NCBI GenBank assembly: GCA_963663845.2
Contig: OY760650.2
Location: 4,030,001-4,094,000, forward strand
DNA length: 64,000 nucleotides
Direction: 5' to 3'
DNA from: Versatilivorator sp963663845
Lineage (GTDB): Bacteria > Acidobacteriota > Terriglobia > Versatilivoradales > Versatilivoraceae
Position numbers and translations under genes: made by a program. Under the pieces are notes generated by a model. That model ran no database searches and had not been told where the DNA came from. It was given only the letters and a program-made list of their open reading frames with translations. Positions 17,085 to 23,575 of this stretch are shown here, one piece after another (position 1 is the first letter of the stretch; each line of letters starts with the position of its first letter).

Positions 17085-19982
17085 TCAGCGCTCGCACTGG
17101 ATGGCGATCTCGGTCAGGATGGCCGAGTTGCCGCCGTCCGGAGAGGTCAACACCGCCCGGTACTGCAGCCAACCGTGGTCCCTGGCCGGCCCGGTGAGGG
17201 CGGTTCCGGATTGCTCGTAGAAGGAATCGTCTCCCGAAGGCCCCTTCCAGGCGGCGCTGTCAAGCCCCTCTTCAGTGCCGGCGGAACGGACCTGAAACTT
17301 GACCCCGGTCCCCCAGCGGGTTTCCGCCTTCCAGTGGAGGGCGGCAAAGGCGGCTCCCTTGGGAGCCTGGACCGGCGCCGAGGTGTAGTCCCACTGGTAG
17401 CGGCGATCGTAGACGCTTCCGGCGTCCACCATGGCGTCCAGGTGCACCCCGACCGTGGGAATATGGTGCCGCCTCTCGCTGGAGAACCCCTCGGGCCCGC
17501 CCCAATAGATGTTGGTGCCGGCGGCGTGGTCGAAGTGCTTCTGGTGGTTGGAGATCACCAGGTCCACCCAGCCGTCGCGGTTGAGGTCCAGCGAGTCGAT
17601 GGCCGAGGAGGAATGGGCTTCCAGCAGGGTCCGGCGCTTCTCGCTGAAGTCCCGACCGGCGCCACCCCAGTAGATGAATGCCGGCAGTTCCCGGGTCGTA
17701 TCGGAGCGGTAGTTGGTGGTGGCGATGTCCAGGTGGCCGTCCCGGTTGAAGTCGGCCACGGTGGCATCCAGGGTGGTAAATCCTTCGAAGCCTGTGCGGG
17801 AGTCCTCGGAGAAGCCCTGGGGCCCACCCCAGTAGATCAGCGTGTCGACGTGGACCGTATTCTTCTTTTGAGAGAACCCGCTGGCGAAGACCAGGTCCAG
17901 CCAACCGTCATTGTCCAGGTCGGCCGGCACCGCGTGGGGGGTGCCGTTGGCCTTGATGGCCAGCACGTTGTCGGGGCGGTATCCCTCGGCGCTCCCCCAG
18001 AAGATTTCGGATATTTCCGTCCCCGCCTCGGGATAGATGAGATCCAGGAAGCCGTCCTTGTTCAGGTCGGCGATGGCCGTGCTTTCGATGGCCGGCCCAT
18101 CCAGGTCCCAGCGGCTGACTTCGGGGTTCTGGAAGCGGCCGGCGGTCCCCCAGACGATGGCCCCCCGTGCCGTTTCTCCCGGATTCGCCGTCATGGCCAC
18201 CACGATGTCGAGGAAGCCGTCCCGATTCAGATCGGCCACGCTGGTGGCGATGGGCCTGGCGACGGGCAGCTTGGTTTCTTCGGTGAAGCCCTCGGACGAG
18301 CCCCAGAGAACCACGCTGGTCTGGTCCCGATTGACGACCAGGTCGGGATAGTCGTCGTCGTCCAGGTCGGCGATGCTGTACTCCATGTTGGCCCCCGGCT
18401 CGATCAGGGTGCTGGCGGCGCTGGAGTAGTAGTGGTCGGGGCGCCCCCAGAAGATGGCCGTGGGCAGCACGCCGGTGCCGCTGTGGTGCGAGACCAGCAG
18501 AATGTCGGGGTGGTCGTCCCGGTTGAAGTCGGCCACGCCGCTGCTGATGGTGCCGAACCCGGTGAGCTCCGTCCGCCGGTGGGCCGCAAAGCCGTCCGGC
18601 CGTCCCCAATAGATGTAGCTGGGCACGTCGGTGCTGTCGGGGCCTCGAGAGTTGCCGAACAGGAGATCGAGGACGCCGTCTCCATCGAGATCGGCGGCTT
18701 GAACGGTGGCGGCTCCCTGGGTGGGCAGATCGGTGCGCCGCTTCGGGTCGAACCCGTCCGGGGTCGCCCAGTAGACGGTCGAGTCGACCAGGGGATCGGC
18801 CCGCCCCCCGGAGTTGGCCACGATCAGGTCGATCCGCCCATCCCGGTTCAAGTCGGCGGCCTCCATGCCCAGGCAGTCGTTGGCCGGCAGGGTCACGGTG
18901 GATTCGGGAGACAGGCCGCTGGTGGAGCCGTAAAAGATAATGGCTTTCTCGGAGCCGGCCACCACCAGGTCGGAGACCTTGTCAGAATCGATGCGGGCCG
19001 CCAGCAGTGTCTTCATGCCCTGGCGGGAGCCTTCCCGGCCACGCGGCCTCTCGCCCACTTGCAGATCGGCGCTGCTCAGCACCTGGCGCCGGTGTTTGCC
19101 GAACCCTCCCTGGCCGTCTCCCCAGTAGAGATAGAGGCTCTGTTCCTGGCTGTTGTGGTTCAGGAAGGCCAGGTCGGCGTGTCCGTCGCCGTTGAAGTCG
19201 GCCGAGGCCGCGTCGGTGGCGCTGATGGTGGGAAGGGAAGTGCGGCGCGCGGTGTTGAACCCGTTCAGGTTACCCCAGTAGATGTAGGATTCCAGGTGCT
19301 GCCGAAACCCGCTGGTCTCTCCCCTCTCGCTGCCGTGGTTGGCCAGGGCCACATCGGGAAGCCCGTCGCCGTTGAGGTCTGCCACCGCAAGACCGCCGGC
19401 CAGAAGGGCGGGCAGGTCGGTGCGGTTCTCCGGTCGAAACCCGTCCTCCGACCCCCAATAGATGTAGGCGGGCTGGTCGGTGCGGTAGTTGTGCTGGAAG
19501 TTGCAGATGACGATGTCCAGGTGTCCGTCCAGGTTGAGATCGGCGATCTTGCTCCGTCCTCCCCCCGAGGTCGGCAACCGGGTCACCCGCTTGCTGGCGG
19601 CCATCAGCGTCTTGAGCAGGGAAAAGGGCGCCCGGATCTGCCACATGTCGGGCAGCAGGGAAGCGTAGCCCTCGGTGCCGCCCCAGTAGATCAAGGTGTC
19701 CGGCGTATAGACCGAGTTGTGATCCTGGGTGAACACCAGGTCCAGCTCGCCGTCCCGGTTCAGGTCCCAGCGGTTGATGGTCTGGATCCTCCCCTTGGAG
19801 GAAACATAGAGATTGGCCCCGCTGTTGCCGGGCTGTCCGGTTTTCAGCGATTCAAAACCGCTGTGCCGGATCCAGAGGGAGTCATTGGCTTGCAGCAGGG
19901 CGGAGGCAAAAACGGCAAGACCGGCAAGGGCTGCCAGGCAAGCCAGGCAGCTTGTGAACAAGCGGGGCCTGACGAGTTTCAC
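17085..19982 (-). CDS. Secreted FG-GAP/VCBS repeat protein
   Basis: A 965-residue exported protein. I place the start at GTG 19982, where AGGAG lies 8 bp upstream and a signal peptide follows (RLFTSCLACLAALAGLAVFASALL); the frame stays open to 20243 but lacks these signs. About 14 units of ~60 residues each have a calcium-binding loop (DLNRDGELDLV type) and a YIYWGxxxGF strand. The loops vary (LNGDG, FNRDG, LDDDD) and one unit is eroded (DSDKVSDLV, IIFYGSTSGL). Such units build a beta-propeller or rod in integrin-like and surface proteins. The last ~110 residues form a separate beta domain (KAETRWGTGVKFQVRSAG). Likely binds surfaces or glycans. Confidence 0.88.
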   Translation of the reverse strand: MKLVRPRLFTSCLACLAALAGLAVFASALLQANDSLWIRHSGFESLKTGQPGNSGANLYVSSKGRIQTINRWDLNRDGELDLVFTQDHNSVYTPDTLIYWGGTEGYASLLPDMWQIRAPFSLLKTLMAASKRVTRLPTSGGGRSKIADLNLDGHLDIVICNFQHNYRTDQPAYIYWGSEDGFRPENRTDLPALLAGGLAVADLNGDGLPDVALANHGSERGETSGFRQHLESYIYWGNLNGFNTARRTSLPTISATDAASADFNGDGHADLAFLNHNSQEQSLYLYWGDGQGGFGKHRRQVLSSADLQVGERPRGREGSRQGMKTLLAARIDSDKVSDLVVAGSEKAIIFYGSTSGLSPESTVTLPANDCLGMEAADLNRDGRIDLIVANSGGRADPLVDSTVYWATPDGFDPKRRTDLPTQGAATVQAADLDGDGVLDLLFGNSRGPDSTDVPSYIYWGRPDGFAAHRRTELTGFGTISSGVADFNRDDHPDILLVSHHSGTGVLPTAIFWGRPDHYYSSAASTLIEPGANMEYSIADLDDDDYPDLVVNRDQTSVVLWGSSEGFTEETKLPVARPIATSVADLNRDGFLDIVVAMTANPGETARGAIVWGTAGRFQNPEVSRWDLDGPAIESTAIADLNKDGFLDLIYPEAGTEISEIFWGSAEGYRPDNVLAIKANGTPHAVPADLDNDGWLDLVFASGFSQKKNTVHVDTLIYWGGPQGFSEDSRTGFEGFTTLDATVADFNRDGHLDIATTNYRSDTTRELPAFIYWGGAGRDFSEKRRTLLEAHSSSAIDSLDLNRDGWVDLVISNHQKHFDHAAGTNIYWGGPEGFSSERRHHIPTVGVHLDAMVDAGSVYDRRYQWDYTSAPVQAPKGAAFAALHWKAETRWGTGVKFQVRSAGTEEGLDSAAWKGPSGDDSFYEQSGTALTGPARDHGWLQYRAVLTSPDGGNSAILTEIAIQCER

Positions 19983-20166
19983 GAAGCGTCTCCTAAATAG
20001 TGGGTTCCCGGAAATCAGACGGATCGGATGGCGAGGGGCAAGGTTTCCAGATTGGCCGAGTAGGATATCATAGTTCGCCGTAGCGAGGCGGACTGGGGAT
20101 GGAGGGATTTCCGATTCTGGATTTGGGGAATCAGGAACGGTACGTTCTGCAGTTTCAGAGACTCGG

Positions 20167-20194
20167 AAGTTTACAACGGGAAGTTCACAACGGG
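20167..20194. repeat. 14-bp tandem repeat in the divergent intergenic region
   Basis: AAGTTTACAACGGG and AAGTTCACAACGGG lie head to tail just before a TTGACC hexamer, upstream of the toxin gene. The rest of the 238-bp gap between the FG-GAP gene and the toxin gene shows no gene. Confidence 0.5.
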
Positions 20195-20220
20195 TTGACC
20201 TAAGGATCTGATCGATTGTA

Positions 20221-20577
20221 ATGAATGGAGGACCGGTTCTCAATGTCGTCTTTTTCCGTACTGATGCAGCGCGAGAACCGGTACGTCAATGGCTAAAAAA
20301 TCTTGACAAGGCAGATAGAAAGGCGATCGGGGAAGATATATGGTTGGTCCAGCTTCGTTGGCCCTTGGGAATGCCCCTTGTTAAAAAACTGGAGGCAGAT
20401 TTGTGGGAAGTTCGCAATAATCTCAGCAGGGGGCGTATTGCGCGGGTTTTGTTCACAGTCGCGGGCAGTGAGATGGTTCTTTTGCATGGATTCATGAAGA
20501 AGTCTCAAAGGACACCACAGGGGGACTTGAACTTGGCACGAACTCGAAAGGATTTATGGCAAGGTGGGAGGTTGTAG
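20221..20577 (+). CDS. Type II toxin, RelE/HigB superfamily (phage Gp49-like)
   Basis: A 118-residue protein of the Gp49-like toxin family: REPVRQWLKNLDKADRKAIGEDIWLVQ (helical front), MPLVKKLEADLWEVRNNLSRGRIARVLFTVAG (central strands with the LWEVR motif), and VLLHGFMKKSQRTP, the family's typical end with the lysine pair needed for mRNA cleavage. All hallmark positions are present, so it looks active. Its antitoxin-like partner begins one base after its stop codon. These toxins cut mRNA at the ribosome. Confidence 0.85.
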   Translation: MNGGPVLNVVFFRTDAAREPVRQWLKNLDKADRKAIGEDIWLVQLRWPLGMPLVKKLEADLWEVRNNLSRGRIARVLFTVAGSEMVLLHGFMKKSQRTPQGDLNLARTRKDLWQGGRL

Positions 20578-20578
20578 C

Positions 20579-20923
20579 ATGAACAAGTACAGCGGTAGCA
20601 ACTTTCGTGATTTTCTCGATGAGGAAGGCGTACTTGAGGAAGTTTCGGAACGTGCCCAAAAGCGTTTGCTGGTCCTGCAAATCCAGGACATCATGGATGA
20701 CGCTCTCAACATGCAAGACCTGCCTGATGGCATACCGGTACCCGCACAAGACATGAACACATCCAATCACCACCTGTTCGATCTGGACGATACTTCCATG
20801 ACTTTGGAATGTCGGAATCGCCTTGCCTCCATGATGCGAGAGTTGAACCACTATCTGCTGGGTCCGGAAAATGATTCAATTACTGTGGGCTGGCTAAATC
20901 GCTTTGCAGGTGTGGTGGGTTAA
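20579..20923 (+). CDS. HigA-type antitoxin, probably damaged
   Basis: A 114-residue partner of the upstream toxin. The N-terminus (SNFRDFLDEEGVLEEVSERAQKRLLVLQIQDIM) matches XRE antitoxins paired with Gp49-like toxins. Then two HTH-like tails follow in series: MNTSNHHLFDLDDTSMTLECRNRLASM and MRELNHYLLGPENDSITVGWLNRFAGVVG, where the family normally has one. The stop TAA at 20921-20923 sits where family members continue with a basic residue and RLRIEL; the next codons read RLRIEWA then stop at 20945-20947. So the gene seems to have lost its last ~8 residues to a nonsense change. Whether it still binds the toxin is unknown. Confidence 0.65.
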   Translation: MNKYSGSNFRDFLDEEGVLEEVSERAQKRLLVLQIQDIMDDALNMQDLPDGIPVPAQDMNTSNHHLFDLDDTSMTLECRNRLASMMRELNHYLLGPENDSITVGWLNRFAGVVG

Positions 20924-21034
20924 CGGCTCCGGATCGAATGGGCTTAACCTATTGTTTCGCATTCCGGGCGGAGATCATCCACCAACACCCTGCCTCAACT
21001 GCGCTTCTTCGCCGGGAAGCAGGGGGTCGTGAGA

Positions 21035-21355
21035 ATGAAATTCTTTGTTCCTGAAGCAGAGAACGAGACGGAAGCACTTTCAGTTTGGAAAGCAACCCGG
21101 AAATTTGCCGAAGAGACTCTGGGTTGGGAAGTCTCGGAACGACGTATTTTCAGAATTTCCTATCGACACGATGGTAAAGACTATTCCGTGGAGGTTGGGA
21201 AACCCGACCCTCGTATCGGAGAGGTCGTGCTTGTAATCCTTGAGTCAAACACCTACCTTGTTTGCACTCCGAATCGCGGTGTGCTGCGAGGGATGCCAAT
21301 CTTGGTAGGTCGAAACGAGGTAAAGAGGACTGCAGACTTTCTGGAGCACTCGTAG
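21035..21355 (+). CDS. Hypothetical protein, ~106 residues
   Basis: MKFFVPEAENETEALSVW opens a small acidic protein with a SYRHDGKDYSVEVGKPDP middle and an NTYLVCTPNRGVL segment. AGGGGGTC lies about 8 bp before ATG 21035; an in-frame GTG at 21029 is too close to it. I do not recognise the family. The IGEVVLVILESNTYLVCTPNRG part could be a small beta barrel. It follows the toxin-antitoxin pair but is separated by 110 bp. Confidence 0.55.
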   Translation: MKFFVPEAENETEALSVWKATRKFAEETLGWEVSERRIFRISYRHDGKDYSVEVGKPDPRIGEVVLVILESNTYLVCTPNRGVLRGMPILVGRNEVKRTADFLEHS

Positions 21356-21538
21356 AAGGTGTGATTGAGGATCGTTTCAGGCCTATCTCAGACGTGAACA
21401 GGCTGTTTCAGGACCTATCTCCGTCCCCACCCCTGCCAAAGACACAACGCATCCTTTACCCACCATCTCCCGGCTGTTGCTCGGGCCGTAGACCTTGGAA
21501 TTGAAATTACGCCCAGCGGCTGTCAACCTGCTACTCTG

Positions 21539-22507
21539 TTGAGCAAGGATTTGCCGTTGCCAATCGACAATCGAAAATCACAAATCATCAATCAACAGTC
21601 CTGCTACCCGCTGCACGGCATCGTCCCCATCATCAACACGCCCTTTGACGACCGACTCGAGATCGATTTCGCCTCGCTGGAGCGGCTGCTGGAGCAGTCC
21701 ATTGCCGACGGGATCGTGGGCTGCATCGTCCCGGCCGTGGCCAGTGAGGTCGACAAGCTCTCGGACCTCGAGCGCCGCCGATTGGTCGAGCGCGTGGTGG
21801 CCATCGCCGATGGACGCATTCAGGTGGTCGCCGGAGCCAGCTCCGAAAACCTGGAAGAGGCTTTCGAATTGGCCAGGCATGGGGTCAAGGCCGGCGCGGA
21901 CGGGATCCTCTGCCGGGTGCCCGATCGCCTGGAAGGCGACCGGGAAGGCATCGTCGGCTTCTTCACCCGGCTGTCGGAGGCGGGAATGGAGATGCTGATG
22001 ATTCAGGACCTTTCCTGGGGCGGCTACGGCGCTGGCCTCGAAGTCATCCTGGAGATGTTCGAGAAGATTCCGGCCTTCCGTTGCATCAAGATCGAAACCA
22101 TACCGGCCGGACTCAAGTCCACCCGGGTGCTGGAAGCCACCGAAGGCAGGCTGAACGTATCCAGCGGCTGGTCCCTGCCCGAAATGATCGAGGCCCTGGA
22201 TCGCGGCATCCACGGCTTCAACACCACCGCCGTCAACAAGCCCTTCGTTCACATCTACCGCCTGCACCGGGAGGGACAGCGAGCCGAAGCCATTGAGTTG
22301 TTCGACCGCATCCTCCCCTACCTGGCCTTTGTCCACCAGCACATCGACATATCCATCCACTTCCTGAAGCGCTACTGCGTGCGGCGGGGCCTCTTTTCCA
22401 CCCACAACGTGCGCGAGCCCATCCTGCCCTACGACGCCTACCACCAACGCTGCGGCCGCGAACTGATCGAACGGGTCGTGGCTATCGAGGATGGTTTGGG
22501 GGATTGA
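21539..22507 (+). CDS. Dihydrodipicolinate synthase (DapA) superfamily aldolase/lyase
   Basis: About 322 residues of class I aldolase TIM barrel: YPLHGIVPIINTPF, DGIVGCIVPAVASEVDKLSDLERRRLVE, VVAGASSENLEEAFELARHGVKAGADGIL, and the Schiff-base lysine K184 in FRCIKIETIP. The tyrosine that relays protons in true DapA (usually in a YN-P motif) is replaced: the strand reads MLMIQDLSWGG. It is therefore unlikely to be lysine-pathway DapA and more likely acts on another keto-acid. The start is uncertain: TTG 21539, TTG 21551 or TTG 21557 (the last has AAGGA 7 bp before). The first ~20 codons overlap an AATCGAAAATC-type repeat. Confidence 0.8.
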   Translation: MSKDLPLPIDNRKSQIINQQSCYPLHGIVPIINTPFDDRLEIDFASLERLLEQSIADGIVGCIVPAVASEVDKLSDLERRRLVERVVAIADGRIQVVAGASSENLEEAFELARHGVKAGADGILCRVPDRLEGDREGIVGFFTRLSEAGMEMLMIQDLSWGGYGAGLEVILEMFEKIPAFRCIKIETIPAGLKSTRVLEATEGRLNVSSGWSLPEMIEALDRGIHGFNTTAVNKPFVHIYRLHREGQRAEAIELFDRILPYLAFVHQHIDISIHFLKRYCVRRGLFSTHNVREPILPYDAYHQRCGRELIERVVAIEDGLGD

Positions 22508-22555
22508 GGAGCCTTGGTTGGAACTTTGCGTGCGGACCGGGAGACTTTCTTGGAC

Positions 22556-22574
22556 TACCCCATTGGGGTATAAT
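22556..22574 (+). promoter_or_regulatory. Palindromic operator overlapping a -10 box
   Basis: TACCCCA-T-TGGGGTA (22556-22570) is a perfect inverted repeat. Its last two bases are the first two of TATAAT (22569-22574), 24 bp before the XRE gene start. TTGGAC at 22550 is only 13 bp from the -10, too close to be its -35. The arrangement suits self-repression by the XRE protein that follows; that is inference. Confidence 0.6.
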
Positions 22575-22597
22575 ACAATTCAGGGAGATGAGAGAAA

Positions 22598-22888
22598 ATG
22601 AGCACCTTTGGTAAAGATCTGATCCAGTCGCTCAATGAAGCCCTGGCTCACGCACAGGGAGAGGGCCCGGCCATTGTCCATGCGCCCGTGACCCCGCGCG
22701 AGGTTCGAGAGCATGCGAATCTCACACAGGCGCAGATGGCGCCATTGATGGGCATGAGCCTTTCCGGTTACCGCAAATGGGAGCAGGGAACTCGGCGGGT
22801 CAGCGGACCTGCGGCAAATCTTCTGCGTGTGATCGAAAGGGAGCCGGAGGCGGTCAAGCGCGCCTTGCTGTCTTCGGGCCAAGGATGA
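22598..22888 (+). CDS. XRE-family HTH regulator (HigA/NadS-like orphan antitoxin)
   Basis: A 96-residue DNA-binding protein. The HTH spans PREVREHANLTQAQMAPLMGMSLSGYRKWEQGTRRVSGPAANLLRVIE, ending with the PEAVKRAL helix usual in NadS/HigA antitoxins. Upstream there is no RelE/HigB toxin in frame, so it appears to be an orphan. It has its own promoter with a palindromic operator. ATG 22598 follows GGGAGATGAGAG. Likely a repressor of its own gene. Confidence 0.8.
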   Translation: MSTFGKDLIQSLNEALAHAQGEGPAIVHAPVTPREVREHANLTQAQMAPLMGMSLSGYRKWEQGTRRVSGPAANLLRVIEREPEAVKRALLSSGQG

Positions 22889-22971
22889 GGCGCTTGCCGG
22901 GACATCTCCAAGTTATCATTGCTCCGTGACCAGACCGGGCCAAGCCGGTTGTCAGGCTGAATGGCGGTGAA

Positions 22972-23154
22972 ATGGTGAGACAAGTGGTTGTTTACTTGGG
23001 CGAGGATGGCTTTTGGGTTGCTGAATGTCCCAGTTTACCCGGTTGCGTCAGTCAGGGAAAAACCAGGCAGGAAGCCATTGCCAATATCAAAGAGGCCATT
23101 GAAGGTTACATCGTCTCTCTTGAAGAAGACGACCTGCCGGTTCAAAGCCTATGA
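22972..23154 (+). CDS. HicB family antitoxin (intact copy)
   Basis: A complete 60-residue HicB domain: VVVYLGEDGFWVAECPSLPGCVSQGKTRQEAIANIKEAIEGYI, the partial RNase H-like fold of HicB. No hicA gene adjoins it. Two broken relatives lie at 34063-34265 and 35138-35278, the first still followed by hicA-like sequence. This copy ends SLEEDDLPVQSL where the 34-kb copy continues PEERFETF, so its C-terminus has diverged or been cut. It probably acts as an orphan or interacts with a HicA encoded elsewhere. Confidence 0.85.
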   Translation: MVRQVVVYLGEDGFWVAECPSLPGCVSQGKTRQEAIANIKEAIEGYIVSLEEDDLPVQSL

Positions 23155-23172
23155 CCGCGGAGGATGGATGAT

Positions 23173-23571
23173 ATGAGTGTCATTACCTCACAGCTTGAAC
23201 GATCCTGGACCCAGGTGAGCGCTTTACTCAAAATTCAAGATGAGCAGGACTATGACTTGGCGGTGGACCGACTCAATAGCCTCATTGATGAAGTGGGCGT
23301 CGACGAGCATCATCCACTGTATTCTCTGCTCGATACGCTCGGCACTCTTGTTCATGCCTGGGAGGAACAACACCATCCCATGCCCAAGTCCGAGGGAAGG
23401 GAACTACTGCAATTCCTCATGGAGGAGCATCACTTGACCCAGTCGGATTTGCCCGAGGTGGGGTCCCAAGGGGTAGTCTCTGAAATTCTGGCCGGGAAGC
23501 GGGAACTCGACCTCCGGCAGGTACGCGCTTTGTCAAAGCGATTCGGCGTCTCGCCATCGGTGTTCGTGTAG
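23173..23571 (+). CDS. HigA-like antitoxin with C-terminal HTH
   Basis: A 132-residue protein of the COG5499 type. The N-terminal helical part (DYDLAVDRLNSLIDEVG...HPLYSLLDTLGTLVHAWEEQHHPMP) is the conserved toxin-interaction half; the C-terminal XRE HTH is LLQFLMEEHHLTQSDLPEVGSQGVVSEILAGKRELDLRQVRALSKRFGV. The start at 23173 is chosen because GGAGGA (23159-23164) is 8 bp upstream; ATG 23164 overlaps that site. No HigB toxin lies next to it. It ends 4 bp before hsdR and might regulate it, which is speculation. Confidence 0.82.
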   Translation: MSVITSQLERSWTQVSALLKIQDEQDYDLAVDRLNSLIDEVGVDEHHPLYSLLDTLGTLVHAWEEQHHPMPKSEGRELLQFLMEEHHLTQSDLPEVGSQGVVSEILAGKRELDLRQVRALSKRFGVSPSVFV

Positions 23572-23575
23572 GACC

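Noticed and set aside
17058..20000. A 980-codon plus-strand open frame opposite the FG-GAP gene
   Set aside because: It is the antisense shadow of a GC-rich gene. The minus strand has a signal peptide and clear repeats; the plus strand has none.
22550..22574. TTGGAC/TATAAT as a standard sigma-70 promoter
   Set aside because: The spacing is 13 bp, too short. The -10 and the palindrome are retained as a candidate, but not this -35.
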